Shown piece after piece: positions 13,378 through 25,954 of a stretch of DNA of 64,000 bases (the stretch's first letter is position 1; every line of letters begins with the position of its first letter). The stretch lies in the NCBI GenBank assembly GCA_007922195.1, contig ML681964.1, forward strand, positions 310,001-374,000. Reading direction: 5' to 3'. This DNA is from Podocnemis expansa. Lineage: Eukaryota > Chordata > Testudines > Podocnemididae. The notes below the pieces were generated by a model, which saw only the letters and a program-made list of their open reading frames with translations, was not told where the DNA came from and ran no database searches. Made by a program: the position numbers and the translations under genes.

Positions 13378-14241
13378 GCAAGGAGTCCTGCGGCACTTAA
13401 AGACTAAACTTTATTTATCACATGAGCTTTCATGGGGGAAAATCCCACTTTGTCAGATGAAGATGGGGGACCTTACAGAATGGGAGGAAAATAAATCCAG
13501 TGAAATGTAAGTCATGAGATCAGGTCATACTCTAACAGCAAATTTTTTTGCAGGGATGGGTTAAACACCCTGGTTTATGTCTGCTGTGCGACAATCCCAC
13601 CTCAACATCATGTGTGACAAAACTGCCGGTTCTGCCCCGATGAGTCTCGCACTTTTCTTTTGGGTAGTGAGTCAGGGTGACTCCAGTTACCCCAACTCCA
13701 TGGCACAGGGTGCTTACTTCAGTGTGGTTCTGTGGGGGAGGGGATTTGAGACCCAGGCCCACCCCTCTACTCCAGGTCCCAGACCAGAGGTCCTACGAGT
13801 TGCAGCTAGGTGCTGCAGACAATGCCCAAATCCACAACTCTCTCCTCTGAGCTGCTCTTCCCTCTCCCCCCCTTTCAGTTCCTTGCACCCTGCCTTCCTC
13901 TAGACAGGGTTTCTTCTCTCAGGTCTCTACCTCTGCTTGTGCTTCATCTCCTAGGCCCAGTATCTTCCTCAAACTCCTCTGCTCCTTTGCTCTGCACAGC
14001 ACCACACTCCTGCTCCTCCTCCAGCTTGTGTCCCATTTGTCTGGAGCAGGGTTTTTTTAATCAGGCACCTGGCTGGCCTGACTGACCTTAGCTGTTCCTA
14101 ATTACCCTCTGCTAACCCCAGCTACTCAATAGGCAACAAAGCCTTCAGCATTCTGGGGCTTATATATCTTTGTTCTTTGACACAAAAGCTCATGAGATAA
14201 ATAAATTGGTTAGTCTTTAAGTGCCACAGGACTCCTTGCTT
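13378..14241. repeat. About 0.86-kb segment flanked by inverted family-A arms
   Basis: A plus-orientation arm (13378-13465: AGCAAGGAGTCCTGCGGCAC then AAAGACTAAACTTTATTTAT) and a minus-orientation arm (14181-14241: CACAAAAGCTCATGAG then TTAGTCTTTAAGTGCCACAG and GACTCCTTGCTTC) bracket an unrelated centre. The centre is partly C/T-rich (about 13740-14050). The layout may be one long foldback element or two independent insertions in opposite orientation. No clear target duplication was found. Confidence 0.6.
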
Positions 14242-14707
14242 CTTTTTTATAATCTATAAGTACACATTCTGTTTTCAGACATGTTACTATACATTAATCT
14301 GGCAGGGGAGTGTATAAGCCCATTTCTTGTTTTGCCACTTTGTAATTCATTTTTCTAATTATTTTGAATGGTTCAAGACTGGCAGAGTATAACTAGGACA
14401 GTCAATAATTTGTCTGGTTTGTTTTAAATTTGCACATAAAATCAGACAAAAATCATTTTCAAAACAAATCCCTTTTACACTGAAAGACACGCTCTTCCAT
14501 CCTTGTGCATTTCTGAAGCAAGGACTTCCCAAGTTTCACAGTAGAATTCCTTTTCCCTAAAACTGCTAAAATATTCCTTGAATGTACAGGAGAAGAGGGT
14601 TGGATAATTTTGCCTCAGAATTAATGTGAAAGTAGTTTTGCATTTTGAAAGTTTTGTGAAAATGCAGGACATCTGTTTTCGTTCTTGCTGAGTCATTTCT
14701 ATAGGTA

Positions 14708-14790
14708 CCAATTCATAGATTTTTAAGGTCAGAAGGGACTAATATGAACATCTAGTCTGACTACCTGCAAAATGCAGGCCATAACGGCAG
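14708..14790 (-). mobile_element. CR1 LINE 3' tail fragment
   Basis: The tail reads, reversed, AAGGTCAGAAGGGACTAATA then ATCTAGTCTGACTACCTG. This is the typical 3' end of reptile and bird CR1 elements, severely 5'-truncated. Confidence 0.8.
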
Positions 14791-15697
14791 AATGCAGAAC
14801 ACAATGAAGCTCACTTCAGTAAAACCACAGAAATCTGCTCAGTACCAATTATTTAAGCAATCTGGTCAAACAGGATCAATCTGGTCCAGAAACTGGCAAA
14901 CACAGGCTGGGAAGCATCAGTATTACAGACATCAGCAATGGCTCTCATGTACTCTGCACCCAAGCAGAGTGTACCACTATGGACCAGAACTAATTATACT
15001 CAATTTCTTGATATCCAACTGAACGTTACAAAGCAGTACGATCACTGGAACCCTTGAGTCAACCCCAACACTTTGACTGCCAGTGCTGTCACATGTTGCT
15101 CGCCCATCCATTCACCACAATGCCACAACCCTTCAAGAATGCCACAGAATTAGGGAAAACAAACACCTTCCCATTCACCAGTACCTTAGTAATGTTCTTC
15201 ACCACTGCTTCGAGTCACATAAGGCCTTTTGGACATATGCATTTTAACCTTCAACAATAAAACTTTAATGCTGATGGAACTTGGAAAACCAACTAGAGTT
15301 CATAAGAAGTTAAAAATAAACACTCTGTATAAGGACCAAATGCAGAAGATCCCCGGCTTCAACCTCCCATGAAGCTCATGAGCAACTGTGAACAACATCC
15401 TCACAAGTAGAAGATGTGTATACTTTCTGCACAAATGGAAAAACAAAGACTGTCCACTTTGCAACTATGGTCACCCAAAACAGGCCATATAGTATATAAC
15501 AATTCAATCCCCAGTTCATAAATACAAAGGAGGCATTATAGCAACACACTCTGCTACTCCAGATGTAATTATCTGGCTTAACCATCTGAACGTAAAATTA
15601 TATTTATTGTCCTACATTTAAATCAGCCACACAAAAAAGATTAATTCAATCAAACAGTTGTTTTACTTAATTCTAAGTAGAACTGAACCAGAAATAC
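14791..15697. other. No gene or repeat recognised
   Basis: Ordinary intron-like sequence. Small open frames near 14792-15260 lack any family signature. Confidence 0.5.

Positions 15698-15750
<53 letters not shown>
15698..15750. repeat. Compound microsatellite (AT)n(AC)n(AT)n
   Basis: Alternating AT, then about 13 AC units, then AT again. It accounts for the tyrosine/isoleucine/histidine-repeat open frames on both strands here. Confidence 0.95.
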
Positions 15751-15837
15751 ACTGTTCTTCCTCACATAATACTACTATCATTTTTTCAGAATTATCTGCA
15801 TTTCTGCTTACCTCCAGTGTCTGAGAAGGATTTGAAA

Positions 15838-16183
15838 CAGGGGTCAACAAAACTGCCACTCTACTAGGCACCCAGCTTCAAAGCAAGGCGCCTAGCTCAG
15901 ATGCTCTTTGCCACCAAACACGCACATCACCCCCCACCATTGAAATGCTACGAAATCCCTAAAGGAGCTGACGATTGTTGTTATCAGAGGACGCTCCTCC
16001 ACTGAATTTTTCCTAAGATGCCCAGGTCCACAGCGAAAATGCAGCAGAGGAGGACCAATAGTGAATAAAAATAAAAACAGCCAGCCCCTAAACTTAAAGA
16101 AAAATAAAAAGCTGGCTCCTAGATGCCACCCTGAAACTTTTAGGAGCCATGGCAACCTGGCACCCAGCTTCTGTCAAGCCCTG
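15838..16183. mobile_element. Short non-autonomous hAT-type element
   Basis: The left end CAGGGGTCAACAAAAC and right end TCTGTCAAGCCCTG are inverted relative to each other. The flanking octamers ATTTGAAA (15830-15837) and ACTTGAAG (16184-16191) match at 6 of 8 positions, a worn target duplication. The interior is non-coding. Confidence 0.65.
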
Positions 16184-17258
16184 ACTTGAAGTCTAAAATG
16201 CAGCATCAGAGTCTTATCTTGCAACCTCCTCTCACCACAAATGTAAAACAGCAGCAAAATAAATTAACTTGGAAAGTATTTTGCACATAAAGCCACTAAG
16301 AAAATGCTTAAGAAAAATTATACTATTACAAATTCATATACTGTAGATACACAATATGTGCTATTCTAGGAGACAAGTAACCAAATAATCCACATACTAA
16401 GGAAAATCAATCTCTCGCCTTGCATAGCAGAGCTCCCAGAGGGAGTGTATTGTTTTGATTTTTACTGGCTGGGACTGAGTGAGGAAGGGGGATCACACAG
16501 CAAAAGCTTGCAAGTTAACAGAGCCTTTCATATTTTTTATTTCAGCATTTTCCTTATTTCACCATATTCAAAAGAGCAGCTATGAATCTGCAATATTTTA
16601 ATTTAAACAGATAAAAGGGTATTTACTGTCAGACTCATTAAAACACGTATTTTTAGACTCTAACACACATATGTCAATATGGGCTTGGCAGCTCCTTCTA
16701 TGGTGTCACATCCTCACTGAGCATTAAACTTAATGATTCCTAACTCCTAAACCATTAGGCCCCCATTACAGTATTTGAGTTCCTGCCCCACTTATTGATT
16801 TAGTAAAACACAAGATTTGATGATCTCAAACTAGGGATTACTGGGGATCTAGCAGATCCATTCACTGAGGAAAAAAACAAAGTTCTGAACTAGTCAGAAA
16901 AGGGTAAGCAGATCGGCATCTCCTGAGAGGCCAGCAACACAGCTAAATCTAAAACAGCATTGAACGATCTGAAAATTAAGAGCCTTGTAATGTCCACCTC
17001 TACTAACTGACATTTTTCTATAACTTTCCTGCCTTTTGCAAGACAAAAAACTATTGGCAGTGATGCTGCAACATAACACAAGGATGCACACACAAGGCAA
17101 CTGGTTTAGTTTGCATTTCAGATTGGAATCAAATCTCTCATTAGCATTCTTCCTAAATTTTAAATGTACACATTTAGCAATGCAAGAACTTGTAATTTGA
17201 GAAACTTCATATCTAACCCTGTCACTCGTCATCCGATCCACTAAATATCCTCCAAGCT
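16184..17258. other. No gene or repeat recognised
   Basis: AT-rich intron-like sequence. A 115-codon minus-strand open frame (16894-17241) shows no domain features and overlaps another frame. Confidence 0.5.
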
Positions 17259-17674
17259 AGAAGTCTTCAAACTTTTGACCACCATGCCTCCCCGTACCCG
17301 TAATCCTCCCCCTGCTGGCTCTAGGTAGAGATGCTGTGGTTGGGGCCAGGGGCCAAGAATGTGCTCCAGCATGCCAGAGTCCTCAGAGAATACAGCAGTG
17401 CTGTGGCTGGGCTGTGTGACCAGGGCTGAACCCTGTCGCTGCTGGGGTCGGGGACCTTGCCTCTGTGGTGGGGAGGCTGCAGCCAGGTGCTGAAGCTGTG
17501 ACTGGGTCTGGAGCAGGTCTCAGGGCAGAGCAGAGCTGGGTGGTGCTTCTTCCCCTGCCCTGTGAAGGCAGGCATGGACCTGGCTGCACACCCCTGAACT
17601 TCCTCTGTGCCCCCCAGGAGGAATGCACCCCACAGATTAAAGACCTCTGCTCTAAGAAGGTTGAAGAGGTTAAT
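17259..17674. mobile_element. Probable hAT-derived GC-rich element
   Basis: The left side, TAGAAGTCTTCAAACTTTTG, and the right side, GGTTGAAGAGGTTAATG, resemble the two ends of hAT elements of the CAGTGGTCTTCAAAC type. The interior is GC-rich with overlapping spurious open frames of 90-126 codons. I could not find a convincing target duplication, so the ends are approximate. Confidence 0.45.
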
Positions 17675-20600
17675 GAAGTACTTTCCAACTGGCAAATTCA
17701 AACTACTTCCACATATCAGGTCAATTCTACTAGCTAATATTAAAACACTCTTCTATGCTCCCAGAACAGGAAATAATAGCTTCACAAATGTTTTTAAAAT
17801 GAACATTGTCAATTGATATTTTTTCTTCCTTTTCCTTAAAGTATTTGACAACATACAAGTTGAATCTTTCTCCAATAGCACAGTGGCACTCTGCTACACT
17901 CCTGGGGAAATCTTGCAAACATCACCACTATCTAGCTACAAGAAAATCACCCTTGTTGAGGGGGATCCAGAACAGGTTTAAAGCTAATGTAATGACTCCA
18001 GTGTCATTCTCTTTCCTCCTGGTTACCTAAGGAGTATGGCTAGAGGCAACAGGACATGACCATGACACCCTGATCTGCACCAACAATTTGCTGTGGTTTT
18101 CGCTTTTAAAGGCTGTTGCTGCCAGTTCATATCAGTTAAAGCAGACCATAGCTGCTGTAACCCCACCTGTAGACTGGCCCCATAGAAGGTACATAAGATA
18201 GTGCACATACAAATGTGAATTCTATGCCACAAGCTGCGTTGTGGATTCCTTAGACATATTCAAGGATCTTTTCTACACATAACCTTGGTACCAATTTAAT
18301 GAAATTAACCTTTCCATTAATGTAGCTAAATTGAGACATAAACTGTGCATAGACAAGGTATTAGCATAATGTTAGTAGTATTTTTTTCTTGTGTGTCTCG
18401 GTATTTCTGGCAGCAACATGGCAGAGAAAATGTGACTGTGAAGTGTTTCTTTTACTATTTGAAATGTTTTATTAATGATTCATTCTCTCTTTCCATCTAT
18501 TATTCTGCATGATGCACAAATGCATTAATTTATATTACAAACTACATCTCTCATGTCTCTCTATTCCATGTGTAAACAGTATCTTCCCCACTGCTGTCCA
18601 TCTTCACTGAAATAATTCATCTTTTAAAAAATGAAGCCTTTTAAAGTCAAAGCAACATAAAAAAGGCATCTGAATTCAGTATTATTTCTCTGCATTCCTG
18701 TGTCAAAATGGAAACATATTTTTCTTCAAATACTTAAAAGCATTCATTTGCTCCCCCATCAAGGCTTTAAACAAAGTTTCAGTTCAGAATGATACTTTAC
18801 AATAGTTATAAGATTTTGAAAAACCTATTGCATGAAGTTGCATATAATCTAAACTATAATACTAGGAAGTGTTGCAATAATATTCCAAATCTAATAAATG
18901 GTTTCTTCATATTGGTTTATCTTCAATCTAACACAAACTTCCTCTGACTGAGATTAACCTTGATCAAACATATCACAGTGGGCATTCTCAGCCATTCTTA
19001 ACTATGCCCGTATTGTATTATACACTATACAGATTCAGCTGATTCATGTACACATTAGAAATCTCCTGTGACTTCAAAAGGACTATTAACTGTATTCAAA
19101 CCAAAAGCAGCTGCATAACCTATGCTTCTTGCACATTGCCACAGATAATGAAAAATGTATTTGAGAATTACACATCACTCTAATTTCCTCTGATCAGAGA
19201 TGGGACTTTCTGGATGGGCACTTTTTTCAAATACAGTGTGAAAAAAGAATGATATATATCCTATGTCCTTTGATGTTTACTTCACAGCATCACTTGTGGT
19301 GCTCTATTATCAGTCTCTATTTTACAGATGCCTTTTCACAGAGGTTACAAAATTAATCCTAGAAAATTCACCCTGAACTGTACTTTCTCCATCTAAAATA
19401 CAGTTTAACAAAATTACATTTTAAAAAAGAAAGTGGTTAACAGTTTTAAATCTTCAGAAGGTGGTTTATATTGTTTTTTTTTTAATTGGTTCAGAAGCTT
19501 TTGGCACCTATATAAATCAAAAGAGATTTACAATAGCAATAAAGAGATTTATTGTTTTTAAGCTGAAGTTTCACAGGCCATTTATATACAATGTGGATCA
19601 GTTGGTGCTTCAGGAATTTGAGAAAAACTAAATTAAAGCAATTATATTAATGTGTTTCACATTAATAGGAGGCTATCATACACATGTAGTAAGTTTCCAA
19701 CAATTTTTTCATATTTTCAGTGCATCTATTTAGCATGTACAGGAGATCATCAGCATGATAAAGAGTTATAACTAAATAGATGCTAGGAAGCTATACTCTG
19801 TCATCTGTCTACCAAATTATGAAGTGGTGGAAACCACTAGACAGATGAAGCTGCAACAGGGTTTCTATTTCAGGTTTAATTTTTGGTCCTCTCTTTAAAA
19901 CATGCCAGCAAAGGAAGGTTGTATTGCTAAGTTCTGGCATAGAAATTTTTTTCCCTCTTTTTCTTTTACCAAAGGAGAAAGTGTAGTAGATAGCTGGTAA
20001 CAAAAAAAAAAACAAAAAACAAAACCAAAAAAAAAAAAAGTCGTCTAATTTTTATCATCATCTTGTTTTAAAAAGAGAAAAAGAGAGCTAACTTATGTTT
20101 ACTGGATCTATATGGTTGCACAGGACAAACTTTTAGTTAATTTAACTATAAATTACTGTCCACACCAGACAGTTATATAAAATTAACAGTAATGTGCTAC
20201 AATTGCTTCTGCTTGAACATTGTCTTGCCATATATACTGAGGCTCTAACTGGTTTACCTTTAGGAACTGTTCGTAACATTCCTGAGTGTAGAAAAGGCTC
20301 CTATGGCTGGACCCATAACAACTCCATAGAGTCAAGCAAATGTGTCAACAGAGAACCCCACTGCGGCTCTACAAATGCTGCAGATAAAGATGTTTCCCAC
20401 AAATGCAGTACACCCAGGTGAAAGAAAGAAGTGTTTGGAGCATACCTAACACATGGAGCTTTTGTTCATCTTTGTGACCATGTGGCTTTGAAAAATGCTC
20501 AGTAAGAATATCAACTAACTAATAGGGAAATCTGGCACCATTTTGGAAAATATCTTAGGGTGCAGCCTAAGCTGCTTCTTGTGCTTCTACAATGCAGCAT

Positions 20601-22730
20601 ATGGAGGTTCTGATACCAGGGTACATAGCTCTCCCACTCTCCTCAGAGGAGATACAAACTAAAACCAAGAAAAGTAACACTGAGAAAGAGGTTAAAGCTT
20701 CAGGTGGAGGTTCCATAAAAGCTAACCAAACTAAATTCAAGTCCCAAGATAGAGTTGGATCTCTAGTAGGTGAGAACAGTTTATTTAGTCCTTCTAGTCC
20801 ATTTGTCATAGGATTACTGAAAACAGACCTTCCAACAATAGAAGGATGAAAGGCTGAAGCATCAGCTAGATGTACCTTTATAGATCTTACTATTAGACCT
20901 TATTTTTTGAGAAGGAAAGGATAGTCCAAAAAACTTTAGAACTGTAAACATCATGGCTAGCTGCATGAGAAGCACTTGCATGTATTAAATTAAGTGGCTC
21001 TTCTGAATGATCTTCTGCTATTGAGAAAAACATTCTAGACTGAAGTTAAACAGTGTACCACCACAAAATTCAACCACTGAGCTACACTTCCATGAGCTAC
21101 AACACCTGTGGGTTTGGGTGAAATACCCGCTTATGATTCTGGGAAATCAAGTTTTTGACTAGTAGAAATAAGAATTACTTTGTGAGCAATCCACACACAT
21201 CTGAATCCTGTGGGTGCCATGCCCAGGATGCAGCTGTTAGGGTCATTCTGCTTCAACCTTGCTCCCTATGACTCTGGGAATATGGGTACTTAGTGTGCAT
21301 GCATACAGCAGGATTATTTTTCCCATGGAAACAGAAAAGCATCCAAGAAGGACCCAAGACTCCAGAACAGAACTAAGGATGCCTGTTCCTTCAAGTTGCG
21401 AACAAATCCATTATAGAAATCCCCTGCTACCCCTTTGCCCCCTTCCCCTCAAAACACTCACAGAAGAACTGTCATTTTGAAAGACCACTTATGATGTAGG
21501 TTGATTGATCTGCAAAGGCAGTCTGCCCAGCAATTCTGAACTCCTGCCAGGCATGATGCCTTGAGTTAGAATTCCATATGCCTCCTGTCACATGCTATCT
21601 TACCCTGCATCCCTTATGCGTCTACATAAAACACTACTGTGGTATTACTGATGAGCACCTAAATGATCCAGCCTTTAACATGTGGCAAGAACTGCTGAAG
21701 ACACTTGAAATGTTGGACGTAGGTTAAGAATATTTATATGTGACCTACTCCCATGAGGGACCATAAGTCCTCAGCTTGTAAATTGCCCAAATGAGTTCTG
21801 CCCCCTCCCAACCTATGGTGGAAGCATTTGTTACAAAGGCCACAGAGCAAAGAGTTCAGAAGTTTAAAGTAAGCCAGAACATCCCAGAACTGGCCCACAA
21901 ATTTGAGGGGCCAGAGTTCCGGGTCCCTGAAAAATAGAAAAATCAGGCGGAACCCATGATCTGCCCTGCCCTGGTCCAGCGGTTGCAGCCAGGCTGAGGG
22001 AGTTTCCATGCCCTGAGCATGCTCAGATTCACCCTCATTCCAACCAATGACACAGGTATGGATACACCTTAGACATTTTCACTAATACAGATATGCTGTC
22101 ACTAATGCTCAGAGCTGATAACTGACCAAAGAGTGAATCGGTAATGCAACCCTCACACAAGAACTGCAAACAGCAAAAGTGAGGGTCACTAACACTATTG
22201 GCTTAAGAGACCTGGAAAAAGGCTCAAAGCCATGAAGCCTTAGCATAGGCTCCACCAGTACCAAGCAAAGCCTGGAAAACCCTACAGAATCAGAAGATCA
22301 AATACACTAGACTAAAATAAAAAACAAATGTCCAAATGGACAAAACCAGAGTACCATTAATGCTAATTAAGAATTTTAATTGTATACAATCTTTTTTGTG
22401 TTGAGAGAAACACAAAACTGTATCAGAGCACTGTAATATGCTCCAACAGCCAATGGTAAGAAGGAACTGAAGGAAGAGGGGGAGGCTCCATCTTTTATAC
22501 CCTGAGAGCACAAGGAACTCCTGCATAAATGTATGGCCGCACCTCCTTGTACTCCCCAGGAAAACTCTCCAGCAACAATGCATGAGATGCACACACAGCT
22601 ACTGTGAAATGGACTTATGCAATCACATGAAGAAGAAATCACAGGGACCTTTCTCTGGAAGCTGGTGGAATATGATGAAGGAAGCTGTACTAAATTAAAG
22701 TATCTTCTAAATTTCCTAGTCATGCTCACA
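17675..22730. other. No gene recognised over 5 kb; A-rich low complexity
   Basis: No exon with splice sites and no repeat family was recognised. An A-rich simple sequence lies at 20001-20039. Open frames of 60-90 codons have no supporting features. Confidence 0.45.
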
Positions 22731-23575
22731 GACACTAAGGTCATAAGGAACCAATACAATCATCTAGTCTGACTTCTTGTATAATGCAGGTCAGAGAACA
22801 TCACCCAGCCACTCCTGTAATAAACCTCTAACCTACGACTGTCTTATTAACATCTGCAGATCACAGTTTAAAGACTTTAGGGTATGAAGAATCCACCAGC
22901 AAGAGAGCCAAGCCCCAGGCTGCAGAGATAGGTGCAAAACCCACCCAGCCTTTGCCAATCTTCCCCGGAGGAAAATTCCTTCCCAACCCCAACTTTGTCG
23001 ATCAGTCAAACACTGAGCATGTGGCCAAGACTCACCAGCCAGACCCCCAAGAAAGAATTCTATATAATAACTCAGAAACCAACCCATCCAACATCCCATC
23101 AAAGGGCACTGGTATATCCACCACCAGTAGTCAAAGATCAGTGAGTTGCCAAACTAGACTGGTCCATCTTACCATCTCCTCCATACATTTATCATTTTGG
23201 TTTTGAAGTCAGCTTGGTTTTTTGCCCCCACTGTTTCCCTTGGAAGGCTGTTTCAGAATTTGACTTTTCTGATGGTTAGAAAACTGCTTCTAATTTCTAG
23301 CCTAAACTTCTTGATGGCCAGTTTACATCCATTTGCTCCTGTGTCCACATTGGCACTGAACTTAAATAATTCCTTTCCTCCCTGGTATTTAATTCCCCTG
23401 AAGATATCTTTAAGAAAAGCAATAATATCTCCCTCAACATTCTTTTGGTTAGGGTAAACAAGCCAATCTCTAAGTCTCCTCTCATAAAGAAGGATTTCCA
23501 TTCTGTGCAACATCCTAGAAGCCCTTCTCTGCACCTGCTCCCTCTCTGTTTGTTCCTTCATTCTCACTATTTGTC
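22731..23575 (-). mobile_element. CR1 LINE fragment, 3' part with reverse-transcriptase C-terminal region
   Basis: Read on the minus strand, an open frame of about 104 codons (23253-23567) ends with FRLEIRSSFLTIRKVKF, the conserved C-terminal end of CR1 ORF2 proteins. Beyond it a 3' UTR-like stretch runs down to the tail near 22740 (ATCTAGTCTGACTTCTTG in plus orientation). The element is strongly 5'-truncated. Similar sequence, less decayed, is at 31600-32390 in the opposite orientation. Confidence 0.85.
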
Positions 23576-23672
23576 TCTATAAACAAAAATGGAAAAAAAA
23601 AAAAGATTTTTTTCCCCTACCCCTAGCTAGTGGTGCCTTATGACTTTGCTATAGCCCTGATCTGCACCATTA

Positions 23673-23700
23673 AAGTCAATGGGAGCTTTGCCATTGACTT
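23673..23700. repeat. Perfect 10-bp stem hairpin in a dispersed repeat
   Basis: AAGTCAATGG and CCATTGACTT are exact inverted repeats separated by 8 bp. The surrounding phrase (CTGATCTGCACCATTAAAGT...) has a degraded reverse copy near 56072-56100. Confidence 0.6.
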
Positions 23701-25951
23701 CAGTAAGCAAAGGAACTAGCTGTATAATGAAGAATTAAAAATGAAAAGCAGCAAAAGTAATACGCCTCATACATATCAAGAAACCTAAATCCCACATCTT
23801 ATTTTTAATCAAAATTTTAAAGTAAAGAAAATCTATTTTTGCCTTTTCAAGTAGAAACTACATATACATTTATATGTTTCTTATATCACTGTAAAGCTTT
23901 TTATTAATACTTTACAAACATTTGCAATTAAGTGGAAAAATATTCTTCTCAAAACTGATATAAAATATTATTTTCATGTATCAAGATATGTCAAAAAGGA
24001 TTTTCAAATACTCTTGGTTTGCCAATGGTATTCAACCAAATTTTAGTTTGAAAATCTCAGTATCAGTAAGGTATATTTTTCCATTGCCCACAATTGTCCA
24101 TTCCAGGTGGAGGGACCCTGAACTGCAGTGGTCTAGCTTTACAGACTAGGGCATGAAAATTTAAATATTTTGTTTTGTACTATTCAGAAAGCAACTGAAA
24201 ACATGCACATTTTGTGTTTTAAAATAGGACTTTGGGGTTTGATTTCTTATGAAAATGACATCTGCAACTAAATTAGAAGGAACTCATAAATAGAAACAAT
24301 ATGTTAATTGAAATCACCAGTGGCTTTGATTAACCTTCCTTAACATTCTGATTTAGTAATACTGCAAACTTATTTTACATATGTATATCACTGAACCATA
24401 TAATTGCACAATTTCCATAAACTGCATTTTTCTACATACTGCCTAAATTTTCCCACTTTCATCACATTTGCAAGCACAGCTGTTTCTTGGCTCAGATACT
24501 CATAAAATATTTTATTCTAGTGTAGCATGTAACTTTATTTACTGTTCCATCCAAAATAGTAGTAATAAAATAATTCTGGAATTTTCAGTAAGGGTCATAA
24601 CTGACATACAGGATTTCAGAAAAAAAGCTGAACCCATAGTTTCCTAAAAACTGTTTATTCACTAAACACAAACAGTGGAAACACAAAACTGCTACTTTTA
24701 GATTATTTTCCATATTTATCTTCATAGTTTAAAACACAATCAAACTAAAATTAATACAAATATGAATCAGGTAAATTTAACCAGCAAACTGCACAGATAA
24801 ATGATACATGATAATTAGTGAAAAGGAGACAAGCCAGAAGCTAGGAGGCCTGAGAGGTGAGAGCAGGAGAAGGAAGTTCCCTAAGAATACCTGCCAAAGT
24901 CCCCAGGGAGAGAAGGCAGTGGAACCTGCAGGAAAAAAGCTTAGTTAACAAAGCATGAAGAATGCTGAAATATTGGTAGGTTCTAAAGCAGGAGGAACTG
25001 AAAGGAACAAAGGGAAAATCACCTAGGACCTATAGTCTAAAATAGGCTGAAGAACTGTGTTTGTAAGGTTTTCACCTATGTCTGAGAAATAAAACTACCT
25101 GAAAAAGAAACCGAGTATGGCAGTAGGTGCTTCACAGAATGGGGGAAAGCCAGCACCTTATATTGTCAGAAAATGTATACTGAATGCCCTCATGCTACCT
25201 GAAACAACAGGAATAGCAAGAAAAGCAAATATTACGATACCATTGCTGAAGGGAAGCAATTGTACCTCCAGAAATGGTCAAAAGGAGTCTCAGTTATGAT
25301 TGAGCAAGTAAAGCAATAATACAGAAAGAAGCTGTACTGATATTTAGAAGAAGATGCAGGGACAAGTCTACAATTGTATGTGGAAAGCATTCTTGTATCT
25401 GAAAAATAACAGTGTCAACTTTAAACACACACTTATCTGAAAGACTTTGCTTCTACTGTATACAGGATTTTAGCACTGGTGTAATACTATTAATATCAAT
25501 GGTATTATCAGATGTAAAACTGAAGTAGTGTTGAAAACGGCCTATTATAGTTAGTTTTTCTGTTTCTTTCCTTCATACATTTGACAGAAAGAAGAAATTA
25601 CTACTGGAGTCGTTCAAGATGTGAGTTCCTCTGAATGCTTCACTTCAGGTACATATGTTCCAGTGATTGCAGATTGTCAGTAGCTGTGCCCCTTTGGCCT
25701 GTGCATAGCCTCCAGACATCCTTGTGCTCCATCCTGATCATATATAGAGATGAAGCGGCAAAACGCCCTCATTTCTCTCTCTATTGCCAAATCTTGTTAG
25801 GCAAAACTGAGACACGGAGGGGAAAGAAGGCAGGAAGTGGAGATACACAAAGACACAAACATCTTGATGTAATCTAGGTACTCTCCGGTATATAGTGTCA
25901 GAGCATATGCACAAAGAAAGCCCTTTATCCAGGAAGTGAGGAAGGTATCTC
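23701..25951. other. No gene or repeat recognised
   Basis: AT-rich sequence. No splice-bounded open frame or element end was seen. Confidence 0.45.
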
Positions 25952-25954
25952 TTA

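Noticed and set aside
15650..15871. Frames rich in Tyr/Ile/His/Thr/Val/Cys repeats
   Set aside because: They are translations of the AT/AC microsatellite.
17321..17816. Frames of 90-126 codons on both strands
   Set aside because: They coincide with a GC-rich hAT-like segment and lack any family features.
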